Shown: positions 23,915-33,318, counted from the first letter of the stretch. The stretch: 42,561 bases of DNA from Deltaproteobacteria bacterium (GCA_016214985.1 JACRMM010000037.1:1-42561), one strand, 5' to 3'. Translations and numbers: made by a program. Notes: generated by a model from the sequence alone, not told the origin.

Positions 23915-26235
23915 GCGAGCTCGCGGTGGTGGGAAAGGGCGTTCCCAAGTTCGACGCGGCGGAGAAGGTGACCGGCCGGTCCGTGTACATCCACGACCTG
24001 GAGCTCCCCGGGATGCTCTGGGGCAAGATCCTCTACTCCGAGCGGGCGAACGCGCGCCTCGTCCGCATCGACACCTCCGAGGCCGAGCGGGTGCCCGGGG
24101 TCCGGGCGGTCCTCACGGCCTACAACACGCCGGAGGTACGCTTCGGATTCCTCAAGGACAACACGGCCCTGAAGAAGGATCGCGTGCGCCAGTACCGCGA
24201 CGAGATCGCCGCCGTCGCCGCCACCTCGCTCGAGGCCGCGGAGGAGGCTCTGGCCCGGATCGTGGTCGAGTACCAGGACCTGCCGGCGCTGTTCTCCGCC
24301 GACGAGGCCCTGGCCGAGGGAGCGCCGCTCCTCCACGAGGCCGACGCCAAGGGCAAGCCTCTCACGGACAACCGCCTGCGGCTGCCCTGGAAGATCGAGG
24401 GCGGCGACCTCGCCCAGGGAGAGGCCGCGTCGGCCTTCACGGCCGAAGGGGAGTACGAGGTGGGCTGGGTCACGCACTGCTGCCTGGGGACCTCCGGCTG
24501 CGTGGCGGCCTTCGACACGACCGGGGCGCTCACCATGTACTCGAGCACCCAGATCCCGAGCCTCGCGAAGACCGACTTCCTCGAGGGGATGAAGCAGATG
24601 GGCCTCAAGGGCCGCGTTCGGGTCGTGAACGTGGCCGTGGGCGGCGGCTTCGGCTCCAAGCTCGACACCTACGCCTTCGAGTACATCGCGATCCTGCTGG
24701 CCGACCGGACGAAGAGACCCGTGAAGATCCTCTTCGACCGCGAGGAGGAGTTTGTCGCCACCTCGCCGCGCCAGCCCGCGAAGATCAGGATCCGGCAGGG
24801 GTGCGACGCCGAGGGGCGGCTCACGTTCCGCGACATCTCCATGGTGCTGGACAACGGGGCGTACACCTCCTGGGGTGCCACTACGCCGACTGTCATGATG
24901 ATGCCCTCCACGAGCCTCTACCGCGTGCCCAACGTCCGGTTCCAGGCCACCTGCGTCTACACCAACAACACCTATTGCCAGGCCATGCGGGGGTACGGTA
25001 CGCCCCAGGTGACCTTCGCCATCGAGTCGAACCTCGACGAGCTGGCCGAGGCGGCGGGCCTCGACGGCTACGAGATGCGGCTCCGAAACGCCAACCGGCA
25101 GGGCGACGTGACGCCACAGGGGCTCCGGCTCGACAGCTGCGGGCACACCCAGTGTCTGGAGGAAGTGGGGAGTCGCCTGGGGCTGAAGGGCCGGGTCAAG
25201 CCCTCCCGGAGCCAGGGCGCGAAGGCGCGGGGCGTGGGGCTCGCGTGCCTCCTGCACAGCGGCGGCGGCGCCAAGATCTACAAGTCCGACGGCTGCGGGA
25301 CGCTCCTCAAGATCGACGACGAGGGCCGGGTAGACGTCTTCAGCGGGTCCATGGACATCGGCCAGGGGCTCGACACGGTGCTGCGCCAGATCGTGGCGGA
25401 GGCGCTCGGGATTCCGGTTGCGAACGTCAACGTCGTCCTCGGCGACACCGACGTCTGCCCCTGGGACGTGGGGGTCCACGCGTCGCGCTCCACGTTCGTC
25501 GCGGGGAATTCGGCGCTCGGCGCGGCTCGGATCGTCCGGGACCAGATTCTCTCCTTTGCCGAGCAGGTGCTCGAGGCGCCCAAGGAGATCCTCGACCTGC
25601 AAGGGGGGATGCTGGTCTGCAAGGAGGACGCCTCGAAGAACACGCCCCTCGGGAAGCTCCTGCGCAAGGCCCACTTCGCCGCCCAGGGCAACACCATGTT
25701 CATGGCGGCGCACTTCTACGAGCCCGAGAGCGAGCTCCTCTCGGGCGACTTCAAGGGCAACTTCTCCTGCGCCTACGTCTGGGGCTGCCACGGGATCGAG
25801 GTGGAGGTGGACACCGAGACCGGCAAGATCGAGGTGCTGCGCTACGTGGCGGCCCACGACGTGGGCAAGGCCATCAACCCGTTGCTCCTGAAGGGGCAGA
25901 TCTACGGTGCCGGGCTCATGGGCATCGGCTACGCCCTCTCCGAGGAGATGGTGTACGAAGAGGGCCGGCTCCGAAATGCCAACTTCCGAGACTACAAGAT
26001 CCTGACGGCGCGCGACGCGGTGGCCGTAGAGCCGGTGATCGTCGAGACCGACAACCCCTCGGGGCCGTATGGCGCGAAGGGAATCGGCGAGCCGGGCCTC
26101 GTGCCCACGGCTCCGGCCATTGCGAACGCCATCTACGACGCCGTGGGCATCCGCCTGCGAAGACTCCCCATGAAGCCCGAAGACGTGTTACAAGCGCTCC
26201 GGGAAAAGGACGCCCGCCAGACCTCTGACCCCTGA
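23911..26235 (+). CDS. Molybdenum hydroxylase 2, Mo-cofactor subunit
   Basis: The 774-residue large subunit of the xanthine oxidase family keeps the canonical active-site landmarks: GGGFGSK (244-250), [17 protein letters not shown], and [12 protein letters not shown] with the catalytic Glu727 present. This contrasts with the divergent Mo subunit at 3303-5582. Such enzymes insert a water-derived oxygen into an electron-poor carbon next to ring nitrogen or into aldehydes. Because it sits between PaaK-type ligases, hydantoinase genes and a transporter, it is my preferred candidate for hydroxylating the N-heterocycle (C2 of indoleacetate in the known pathway). The substrate is inferred. A YqeB-type maturation protein follows 15 bp downstream. 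Confidence 0.93.
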   Translation: MSELAVVGKGVPKFDAAEKVTGRSVYIHDLELPGMLWGKILYSERANARLVRIDTSEAERVPGVRAVLTAYNTPEVRFGFLKDNTALKKDRVRQYRDEIAAVAATSLEAAEEALARIVVEYQDLPALFSADEALAEGAPLLHEADAKGKPLTDNRLRLPWKIEGGDLAQGEAASAFTAEGEYEVGWVTHCCLGTSGCVAAFDTTGALTMYSSTQIPSLAKTDFLEGMKQMGLKGRVRVVNVAVGGGFGSKLDTYAFEYIAILLADRTKRPVKILFDREEEFVATSPRQPAKIRIRQGCDAEGRLTFRDISMVLDNGAYTSWGATTPTVMMMPSTSLYRVPNVRFQATCVYTNNTYCQAMRGYGTPQVTFAIESNLDELAEAAGLDGYEMRLRNANRQGDVTPQGLRLDSCGHTQCLEEVGSRLGLKGRVKPSRSQGAKARGVGLACLLHSGGGAKIYKSDGCGTLLKIDDEGRVDVFSGSMDIGQGLDTVLRQIVAEALGIPVANVNVVLGDTDVCPWDVGVHASRSTFVAGNSALGAARIVRDQILSFAEQVLEAPKEILDLQGGMLVCKEDASKNTPLGKLLRKAHFAAQGNTMFMAAHFYEPESELLSGDFKGNFSCAYVWGCHGIEVEVDTETGKIEVLRYVAAHDVGKAINPLLLKGQIYGAGLMGIGYALSEEMVYEEGRLRNANFRDYKILTARDAVAVEPVIVETDNPSGPYGAKGIGEPGLVPTAPAIANAIYDAVGIRLRRLPMKPEDVLQALREKDARQTSDP

Positions 26236-26250
26236 CGACAGGCCGCCTGC

Positions 26251-27063
26251 ATGCGCCTCCACTCGAGCCTCACCGACCTGAAGATCCTTGTCCGCGGCGC
26301 CGGGGAGCAGGCGACCGGCATCGCCCACCGACTGTTTCGGAGCCACCTGCGGGTGGCCCTGACCGAGATCGCCGAGCCCCTTGCGGTGCGCCGGGCCGTG
26401 AGCTTCTGCGAGGCGGTGTGGGACGGGACATGCCGGGTCGAGGGCGTCGAGGCCCGCCGCGTCGGCGGCGCGGCCGAGCTCGACGGCGTGATCGACGACG
26501 GCGCGATCCCGGTCCTCGTGGACCCGGAGCTCTCGTGCCTGGGCACCTGGGCGCCGGACGTGCTCCTCGACGCCACGCTCGCCAAGCGAAACCTCGGCCT
26601 CCACCGCGACCTGGCGCCGCTCGTGGTCGGCTTCGGGCCGGGGTTCGAGGCCGGTGCGGACGTGGACGTCGTGGTCGAGACCAACCGGGGCCACGACCTC
26701 GGTCGGCTCCTCTTCGAGGGCTGCGCCGAGGCCAACACCGGCATCCCGGGAGACACCGCCGGGTTCACGGTCGAGCGGGTCCTGCGGGCACCCTGCGACG
26801 GCCGGTTCGAGGCCCTGACCGAGCTCGGCGACGCGGTCGCGGCGGGCCAGGGGGTCGCTCGGGTCGAAGGGCGGGAGATCCGGGCCCGGATCCCCGGCGT
26901 CGTGCGCGGGCTCCTGCGCCACGGGCTTCGGGTGACCGAGGGCCTCAAGGCCGGGGACATCGATCCGCGAGGCCGGCGGGAGAGCTGCTTCACGATCTCC
27001 GAGAAGGCGAGGGCCCTGGGGGGCAGCGCTCTGGAGGCCATCCTCTTGCGGTTCAACCGATGA
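26251..27063 (+). CDS. yqeB: EF2563/YqeB family, selenium-dependent molybdenum hydroxylase system protein
   Basis: The 270-residue protein matches the EF2563/YqeB family: LKILVRGAGEQATGIAHRLFRSH at the start (Rossmann-like GxGxxA), the middle LLDATLAKRN and VVGFGPGFEAG, and DVVVETNRGHDLGR. In other bacteria this family is linked to Mo hydroxylases that need a labile selenium atom, and is thought to help insert or handle that atom. Its place right after the FAD, FeS and Mo subunits suggests it matures that enzyme, and raises the possibility that the enzyme contains selenium. I see no other selenium genes in the window. Confidence 0.85.
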   Translation: MRLHSSLTDLKILVRGAGEQATGIAHRLFRSHLRVALTEIAEPLAVRRAVSFCEAVWDGTCRVEGVEARRVGGAAELDGVIDDGAIPVLVDPELSCLGTWAPDVLLDATLAKRNLGLHRDLAPLVVGFGPGFEAGADVDVVVETNRGHDLGRLLFEGCAEANTGIPGDTAGFTVERVLRAPCDGRFEALTELGDAVAAGQGVARVEGREIRARIPGVVRGLLRHGLRVTEGLKAGDIDPRGRRESCFTISEKARALGGSALEAILLRFNR

Positions 27064-27105
27064 CGTCGCCGCGTCGGCCGGCGTCCAGCGCTGCCTAGAG
27101 GACCC

Positions 27106-27981
27106 ATGCCGTCCCTGCCCGACCTGCTCCAGTTCGCGTTCTCCGGCCTGACGAGCGGCGCCATCTACGCGCTCATTGCGCTCGGCTTCGGCGTCGTCCA
27201 CAACACCATGGGGATCGTGAACTTCGCCCAGGGAGACTTCATCACCCTGGGGGGCATGATGGCCTACACCGTGCTCCACGCGTTCGGGATGCCCATGCCG
27301 GCGGCGCTCCTGGGCTCGGTGGCGGGCGTGACCCTCCTGGCCATGGCGCTGGAGAGGGTCACCCTGCGGGTTTCGCGCTCCCAGAACCCGATGATCCTGA
27401 TCTTCCTGACGATCGGTGCGTCGGTGGCGCTGCGGGGAGGGATCAAGCTCCTGTGGGGCAAGAACCCGCTGGCCCTGCCGCCCCTGGGAGGAGAGGAGCC
27501 GTTCACCGTGCTCGGCGCCACGGTGATGCCCCAGGCCCTCTGGATCTTCGGCCTCACGGCGGCCACGGTCGCGGGGCTCCTGGCCTTCTTCCGCCTGACC
27601 CGGGCCGGCCTCGCGGTGCGGGCCGTGGCCGACAATCCCCAGGCCGCCGCGGTGGTGGGGCTGCGGGTGGGTTCGCTCAAGGCCCTGAGCTTCGGGCTCG
27701 CGGGTGCCGTGGGCGGTCTGGCCGGGGTGCTCGTCACGCCCATTACCACTTTGAGCTTCGACGTCGGGGTCCTGCTCGGCCTGAAGGGGTTCGCCGCGGC
27801 GATCCTGGGGGGCTTCGGCTCCTTCCCGGGGGCCGTCCTGGGGGGGCTGGCTCTGGGGCTCCTCGAGGCCCTGGCTGCCGCCTTCGTGAGCAGCTCGTAC
27901 AAGGACGTGATGGCCTTCGGCGTGCTGCTCGCCGTGCTCTTCCTCCGGCCCCAGGGGCTCCTCGGGAAGGAGGAGGCGTGA
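27106..27981 (+). CDS. livH: Branched-chain amino acid-type ABC transporter permease LivH
   Basis: A 291-residue, very hydrophobic membrane protein with the LivH landmarks GLTSGAIYALIALGFGVVHNTMG near the N-terminus, NFAQGDF, AVADNPQAAAVVGL (the cytoplasmic loop that contacts the ATPase) and a C-terminal GGFGSFPGAVLGG. Eight or so membrane segments are visible. With LivM it forms the channel of an ABC importer. In aromatic degradation clusters, Liv-type importers commonly bring in aromatic acids rather than amino acids, and that is the likely job here. Confidence 0.94.
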   Translation: MPSLPDLLQFAFSGLTSGAIYALIALGFGVVHNTMGIVNFAQGDFITLGGMMAYTVLHAFGMPMPAALLGSVAGVTLLAMALERVTLRVSRSQNPMILIFLTIGASVALRGGIKLLWGKNPLALPPLGGEEPFTVLGATVMPQALWIFGLTAATVAGLLAFFRLTRAGLAVRAVADNPQAAAVVGLRVGSLKALSFGLAGAVGGLAGVLVTPITTLSFDVGVLLGLKGFAAAILGGFGSFPGAVLGGLALGLLEALAAAFVSSSYKDVMAFGVLLAVLFLRPQGLLGKEEA

Positions 27982-28018
27982 CGCCCGGCCGAGCGGAACC
28001 CCGAAGGAGACATCGACC

Positions 28019-29023
28019 GTGCTGACGCGCGGCCAGGCTGCAGGGCACTTCCTCCTGCGGCATCGAACCGGCCTCACCGTGTGTGCCGTGGCCACGATTC
28101 TGGCCGCGGTGCCGTCGCTCTGGGGGAACCCTTACACGCTCGGCCTCTCGTGCCTGATCGCCGTGCACGTGATCGTCGTGCTGGGCTTGAACCTCTTCGT
28201 GGGGTACGCGGGGCAGATCTCGCTGGGGCACGCCGCTTTCTTCGGTCTGGGTGCCTACGGGTCGGCCATCCTCACGGCGACGTACGGCCTGCCCGCGTGG
28301 CCGTCGATGGCGGGCGTGGCCGTGGGGGTGGCCCTCGTCGCCTGGGTGCTGGGCGTGCCCACGCTGCGGCTGCGCAGCCACTACCTGGCCATGGCCACCG
28401 TGGGCTTCAACGTGGTCGTCTACACCGTGATGGTCCAGTGGGACGCGGTGACCGGCGGGCCGAGCGGCCTCTCGGGGATTCCGCCCCTGGCCATCGCGGG
28501 CTATGCCTTCACGACCGACCGGAGCTTCCACTACCTCGCCTGGGCCGCCGCGCTCCTGGCCTTCACCCTGTGCATCAACCTCGTGCGCAGCGGCATGGGA
28601 CGCGGCTTGGCGTCGCTGGCGGCCGACGAAGCCGCGGCGGCGTGCCTGGGGGTGGACGTGGCGCGCTCGAAGGTGCGCATCTTCGTCCTCTCGGCCGTCT
28701 TCGCCTCGGTGGCGGGGAGCCTCTACGCCCACTATCTGCGGTTCGTGAGCCCTGAGACCTTCGGCATCTTCGCCTCCCTGGACCTGGTGACCATGGTGGT
28801 CGTGGGCGGCCTGGGCTCCGTCTGGGGTACCCTCTTCGGCGTCGTCTTCCTGACGCTGCTCCCGGAGTTCCTGGGCTTCTTCGAGGACTGGAAGGAGGTC
28901 GTCCACGGCCTGATCCTCGTGGGCATCCTCCTCTTCCTTCCCCAGGGCCTGGTCGTCGGCCTCCTGGACGCCGTGAAGACCCGCGCCGCCCGCCGGCGGC
29001 TGCAGCTGGAGGGGCAGACCTGA
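28019..29023 (+). CDS. livM: Branched-chain amino acid-type ABC transporter permease LivM
   Basis: The 334-residue permease has GYAGQISLGHAAFFGLGAYGSA (LivM signature, near residues 61-82), GPSGLSGIPPL, and the loop AADEAAAACLGVDVARSKVRIF that docks on the ATPases. The start is GTG at 28019 preceded by AAGGAG. The stop codon overlaps the ATG of livG (TGATG). Second membrane subunit of the importer. Confidence 0.94.
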   Translation: MLTRGQAAGHFLLRHRTGLTVCAVATILAAVPSLWGNPYTLGLSCLIAVHVIVVLGLNLFVGYAGQISLGHAAFFGLGAYGSAILTATYGLPAWPSMAGVAVGVALVAWVLGVPTLRLRSHYLAMATVGFNVVVYTVMVQWDAVTGGPSGLSGIPPLAIAGYAFTTDRSFHYLAWAAALLAFTLCINLVRSGMGRGLASLAADEAAAACLGVDVARSKVRIFVLSAVFASVAGSLYAHYLRFVSPETFGIFASLDLVTMVVVGGLGSVWGTLFGVVFLTLLPEFLGFFEDWKEVVHGLILVGILLFLPQGLVVGLLDAVKTRAARRRLQLEGQT

Positions 29024-29805
29024 TGCCCCCGCCGCAGATGGTCTTGTCGGTGCGCGGCCTGTCGAAACGGTTCGGGGGCCTGCCCGCCCTCGCGGACGTC
29101 TCCTTCGACGTGGCGAGGGGCAAGGTCACGGCCCTGATCGGACCCAACGGGGCGGGGAAGACCACGGCGGTCAACTGCATCTCGGGGCTGCGGCCGGCGG
29201 ATTCGGGGTCGGTGGTCTTCGAGGGTCGAGAGATCGCAGGCCTGCCCGCGCACCGGATCGCGCGGCTCGGCCTGGCGCGCACCTTCCAGAACCTCAAGAT
29301 CTTCCACCGGCTCTCCGTGCTCGACAACGTCCTGTGCGGGCTCACCGTGCGGGCCGGCCGGTCGCTCGTCCTGGCCATGCTGCGGCTGCCGCGGCTGCGC
29401 CACCGGGAGCGGGCGCTTCGCCTCAAGGCCCTGGAGGCGCTCGACGCCCTGGGGCTGGCGGGCCGGGCCAACCTGCCGGCCGGGGTGCTCTCCTACGGGG
29501 ACTGGAAGCGTCTCGAGATGGCCCGCGCCTTCGTCTCCGACCCGGTGCTGACGTTGCTCGACGAGCCGGTGGCGGGTCTGAACTCGGACGAGACGGCCCA
29601 GGTGGCCTCCCTCATCCGCTCGCTGCGCGTGGCCGGGCGCACGATGCTTTTGATCGAGCACGACATGGAGCTCATCATGGGGGTTTCGGACCACGTGGTG
29701 GTCCTGGACGGCGGCCGGCTGATCGCCCAGGGGACGCCGGCGGAGATTCGGGAGAACCCGCTGGTCCTGGAGGCCTATCTGGGCCGCATGAGCGCGACGG
29801 CATGA
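29023..29805 (+). CDS. livG: ABC transporter ATP-binding protein LivG
   Basis: A 260-residue ABC ATPase with Walker A GPNGAGKTT (near 43-51), Walker B LTLLDEPVAGLN, the H-loop LIEHDMELIM, and the long LivG-type insertion after RTFQNLKIF. The signature reads LSYGDWKRLE where LivG usually has LSYGxQ(R/K)xLE, a mild variation. First of two ATPase subunits. Its stop overlaps the start of the LivF-PaaK fusion (ATGA). Confidence 0.94.
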   Translation: MPPPQMVLSVRGLSKRFGGLPALADVSFDVARGKVTALIGPNGAGKTTAVNCISGLRPADSGSVVFEGREIAGLPAHRIARLGLARTFQNLKIFHRLSVLDNVLCGLTVRAGRSLVLAMLRLPRLRHRERALRLKALEALDALGLAGRANLPAGVLSYGDWKRLEMARAFVSDPVLTLLDEPVAGLNSDETAQVASLIRSLRVAGRTMLLIEHDMELIMGVSDHVVVLDGGRLIAQGTPAEIRENPLVLEAYLGRMSATA

Positions 29806-31967
29806 GCCCCGGCTCCGAGAGAACAGAGAGCGGGTCCATGGCCGCTGCGGCCGCGACCAGGCAGACGGCGCCGGCGAGCCCGCTGCTGCGCGTGGAGGGG
29901 CTCACGCTCCACTACGGCGCGGCCCAGGCTCTCTTCGGCGTATCGCTGACGGTGGGCCGTGGGGAGACGGTTTCGCTGGTCGGAGCCAACGGCGCGGGCA
30001 AGACGAGTCTGCTCAAGGCCGTCGTGGGGCTCCTGCGCGCCTCCGGGGGCTCGATCTCGTTCGACGGGACCGAAGTGACGCGCTCGTCGGTCCAGCGGCG
30101 GGTGCGCGCGGGCATCGCCCTGTGTCCGGAAGGGCGGGAATTGTTTCCCGGGCTCAAGGTCCGGGAAAACCTGGAACTCGGCGCCCTGGCCCACGGCGCG
30201 CCCTCCGGGGAGGTGTCCCGGCGCCTGGAGGAGATCTACGAGCGGTTCCCTCGGTTGAAGGAGCGGCACCGCCAGACCGCCGGCACGCTCTCCGGCGGAG
30301 AGCAGCAGATGGTCGCCATCGGTCGGGCCCTCATGGCCGCGCCGCGGCTGCTGCTCTTGGACGAGCCGTCCCTCGGCCTCGCGCCACTCGTTGCGGACGA
30401 GATCTTCGACTCCCTCCACCGCCTGACACGCGCGGGCATGACAATCCTCCTGGTGGAGCAGAACGCAGCCCGGGCCCTGTGCGCCTCGGCGCGAGCCTAC
30501 CTCATGGCCAACGGACGCGTCTCCGGGAAGGGGCGAAGCGAGGCGCTCCTGGTGGATCCGGAGCTGCGCCGGACCTTCCTGGGGGCGGCCTCGGAGAACA
30601 AGCCCGAGGCGAGCCGGCTCGGGGTGACGGGGTTCACCAACGTCCACCTCGAGCCGTCGGCGCGGCCCAAGACCTTCCGGCCCGACGTCGAGAGCGAGGC
30701 TGCGCTCGCGGCCCAGCAGTTGGCGGGGCTCCGGTGGACGCTGAAGCACGCCTACGAGGGGTCGGCGTTCTACCGGGAGCGCCTGGACCGGGCCGGCGTG
30801 GGTCCGGAGACGGTCCGAACCCTGGAGGATCTGGGGCGGCTGCCCTTTACCACAGCCGACGACCTCCGGGAGGGGTATCCGTTCCCCCTCCGCGCTGTGC
30901 CCTTCGAGCGGATCGTGCGGGTCCACTCGTCCAGCGGCACCACCGGCAAGCGCAAGATCCTCGCCTACTCGCGTAAGGACGTGGAGGACTGGACGTACTT
31001 CGTGGCCCGTGCCTACGAGATGGCCGGCGTGACGGCGCTCGACCGGGTTCAGATCGCGGTGGGCTACGGCCTGTGGGCCGCCGGCGCGGGAATCCAGCTG
31101 GGCTGCGAGCGGCTCGGCGCCCTGGCCGTGCCGGTCGGGCCGGGGAATCTGGACCTGCAGTGCGAGTTCCTCGTGGACCTCCAGTCCACCGTCTTCTGCG
31201 CCCCGGCCTCCATGGCGCTCCTGATGGCCGAGGAGATCCACCGCCGGGGCCTCGCCGACACGATCAACGTGAAGAAGGTGATCTACGGCTCCGAGCGGTG
31301 CTCCCCGTCCATGCGCCAGCGGATCTCGGATCTCTTCGGCGGCGCGGAGCTCTTCGATCTTCCGGGGCTCACCGAGCTCTATGGCCCGGGCAGCGGGGTC
31401 GAGTGTTCCCAGCACGACGGGATCCACTACTGGGCCGACGGCTACCTCCTGGAGATCCTGGACGCCGAGACGCTCCAACCCGTGCCCGAGGGGGAGTTGG
31501 GCGAGATGGTGGTCACCACGCTGCGCAAGGAGGCGTCGCCGCTCATCCGCTACCGCACGCGCGACCTCGCGCGGATCCTCCCGGGCCGCTGCGCCTGCGG
31601 GTCGATCCTGCCCCGTCACTCCCGGCTCGCGGGCCGCACCGACGACATGTTCAAGTTCCGGGGGGTGAACATCTATCCGTCCACCCTGGAGGGGATCCTC
31701 TCCCAGATTCCCGGGCTGGGCTCCGAGTACCAGGCCCACCTCCGTCGGGACGCCTCCGGCCGGGACCTCCTGCGGCTCGTCGTGGAGCGCGGCCGGGGCG
31801 TCGAGCCGGCGAGGGCGGTGGAGCTGGCCCGGGAGCTGACGTACCAGATCAAGACCCAACTCCTCGTGACCGTGGCCGCGGACGTGATAGAGTACGGCTC
31901 CCTGCCCCGGTCGGAGCGCACGAGCGAGCGGGTGTTCGACAAGCGGATCCAAGACTCGGTTCTCTGA
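29802..31967 (+). CDS. livF: Fusion protein: LivF ABC ATPase plus PaaK-type CoA ligase domain
   Basis: The 721-residue product joins two families in one frame. Residues about 28-261 are a complete LivF: Walker A GANGAGKT (61-68), LSGGEQQ (163-169), LLLLDEPS (183-190), EQN H-loop region, and the usual end DPELRRTFLG. A 36-residue linker without any Met leads to a complete PaaK domain (about 298-721) with ATP loop HSSSGTTGKRKI, LTELYGPGSGV and IRYRTRDLARILPG. The catalytic Lys site near the C-terminus (SEGK in PaaK) reads SERT, Thr707. LivF usually ends near 240 residues and PaaK near 430, so both halves are whole. The arrangement suggests import coupled to CoA activation or substrate sensing. 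The start overlaps the livG stop. Confidence 0.9.
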   Translation: MSPGSERTESGSMAAAAATRQTAPASPLLRVEGLTLHYGAAQALFGVSLTVGRGETVSLVGANGAGKTSLLKAVVGLLRASGGSISFDGTEVTRSSVQRRVRAGIALCPEGRELFPGLKVRENLELGALAHGAPSGEVSRRLEEIYERFPRLKERHRQTAGTLSGGEQQMVAIGRALMAAPRLLLLDEPSLGLAPLVADEIFDSLHRLTRAGMTILLVEQNAARALCASARAYLMANGRVSGKGRSEALLVDPELRRTFLGAASENKPEASRLGVTGFTNVHLEPSARPKTFRPDVESEAALAAQQLAGLRWTLKHAYEGSAFYRERLDRAGVGPETVRTLEDLGRLPFTTADDLREGYPFPLRAVPFERIVRVHSSSGTTGKRKILAYSRKDVEDWTYFVARAYEMAGVTALDRVQIAVGYGLWAAGAGIQLGCERLGALAVPVGPGNLDLQCEFLVDLQSTVFCAPASMALLMAEEIHRRGLADTINVKKVIYGSERCSPSMRQRISDLFGGAELFDLPGLTELYGPGSGVECSQHDGIHYWADGYLLEILDAETLQPVPEGELGEMVVTTLRKEASPLIRYRTRDLARILPGRCACGSILPRHSRLAGRTDDMFKFRGVNIYPSTLEGILSQIPGLGSEYQAHLRRDASGRDLLRLVVERGRGVEPARAVELARELTYQIKTQLLVTVAADVIEYGSLPRSERTSERVFDKRIQDSVL

Positions 31968-32003
31968 TGCGGCATCGGCACCTGGGCATAAACCCCACGC
32001 GAT

Positions 32004-32122
32004 CCGCAGATTACGCAGATTGCGCAGATGATGAAAAACATGATTTCCTGACTCTGCCAAGCAATCGCTGTCGCTCGTGGTTCAGCCTGCTTGAAAATCT
32101 GTGAAATCTGCGAAATCTGTGG
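32004..32122. repeat. Word-repeat hairpin spacer 10 (CGCAGATTA / AATCTGCG)
   Basis: Left arm 32004-32029 is three tandem GCAGATT-type words (CGCAGATTACGCAGATTG). Right arm 32096-32122 is the inverted form AATCTGTGAAATCTGCGAAA. About 65 bases separate the arms. It sits between the LivF-PaaK fusion and the binding-protein gene. Confidence 0.75.
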
Positions 32123-32166
32123 ATGTGTCGTCGTAGTGCCAACCCCCGTGAAAAGGAGAGCACAGT

Positions 32167-33318
32167 ATGAGAAGGCTCGCACTCGCAGCAGGAACCCTCC
32201 TCCTCGCCGGCGCCGCCCTGGCCGCCGAGCCCATCAAGATCGGGGCCTTCTTCGATCTCACGGGTACCAACGCGAACATCGGCACGCCGACGAAGCTCGT
32301 GGCCGAGATGGCCGTCGCGGAGATCAACAAGGCCGGCGGCATCAACGGCCGGATGATCGAGCTCGTGACGGCCGACACCCAGAGCGACCCCACCAAGGGC
32401 GCCACCGTGGCCAAGAAGTTCATCTACCAGGACAAGGTGGACGCGATCATCGGGCCGACACGCACCGACGTCGGGATGAACGCCAAGGCCGTGATCGAGG
32501 AGGCCGGCATCCCGACCGTGATGACCGTCGGCAGCGACCCGGTCATCACGGGCGGCAAGTTCGGGCCCTACGCCTACATCTTCAAGGCGCCCCAGAGGGC
32601 CACCACCGCGGTGCGCACCATTTTGGCGTACCTCAAGGAGAAGAAGCTCACGAAGGTGGCGCTCCTCACGGGCTCCGACGCCTTCGGAAAGGACGGGCTC
32701 GGCTCCTTGGAGCAGATCGCCCCCGAGTACGGGATCACGTTCGTGGGCAAGGAGTCCTTCGGGCCGAAGGACACGGACATGACGGCCCAGCTGACGAACC
32801 TGAAGAACGCCTCGCCCGACGCCATCGTCTGCTGGACCGTCGGCCCGGCCGCCTCCATCGTTTCGAAGAACCGCACCCAGCTCGGCCTCAAGATCCCCCT
32901 CTTCCAGTCCCACGGCCTGCCCGACCCCAAGTACATCGAGCTGGCGGGAAAGGCCTCGGAGGGCGACCGGATGCCGGCCACGAAGCTCATGGCCGTGGAC
33001 CAGCTCTCGGACAAGGACCCGCAGAAGAAGGTCATCAAGGAATTCGTCCGCCTCTACCGGGATGTCTACAAGCACGAGAAGGACTTCCCCATCAACACCC
33101 ACTCGGGCTACGCCTGGGATGCGCTCATGCTCCTCACGAACGCCATGAAGAAGGCCGGCACCGAGCCCAAGGCGCTTCGGGCCGCGATCGAAGCGACGAA
33201 GGGGTACGTCGGCGTCTCGGGCACCTACAACATGACGCCGGAGGACCACAACGGCCTGGGACTCGACTCCATGGTGATGGTGGAGGTCAAGAACGGGAAG
33301 TTCGTCCTGGCCCCGTAG
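32167..33318 (+). CDS. livK: Periplasmic substrate-binding protein of Liv-type ABC transporter
   Basis: A 383-residue Leu/Ile/Val-binding-protein-type solute receptor. It starts with a clear signal peptide (MRRLALAAGTLLLAGAALA, cleavage after about residue 19-20). The mature part begins AEPIKIGAFFDLTGTNANIG, typical of this fold, and contains NKAGGINGRMIEL and IGPTRTDVGMNA. It binds the transport substrate in the periplasm and delivers it to LivHM. Families of this kind in aromatic gene clusters bind aromatic acids; the indoleacetate cluster of Aromatoleum includes one. The gene is followed by a strong terminator and closes the long operon. Confidence 0.93.
   Translation: MRRLALAAGTLLLAGAALAAEPIKIGAFFDLTGTNANIGTPTKLVAEMAVAEINKAGGINGRMIELVTADTQSDPTKGATVAKKFIYQDKVDAIIGPTRTDVGMNAKAVIEEAGIPTVMTVGSDPVITGGKFGPYAYIFKAPQRATTAVRTILAYLKEKKLTKVALLTGSDAFGKDGLGSLEQIAPEYGITFVGKESFGPKDTDMTAQLTNLKNASPDAIVCWTVGPAASIVSKNRTQLGLKIPLFQSHGLPDPKYIELAGKASEGDRMPATKLMAVDQLSDKDPQKKVIKEFVRLYRDVYKHEKDFPINTHSGYAWDALMLLTNAMKKAGTEPKALRAAIEATKGYVGVSGTYNMTPEDHNGLGLDSMVMVEVKNGKFVLAP

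Noticed and set aside
29802..31967. LivF-PaaK fusion as a sequencing frameshift
   Set aside because: Both domains are complete in one uninterrupted frame, and the linker has no stop or Met; a frameshift would have had to remove a stop exactly at the junction.
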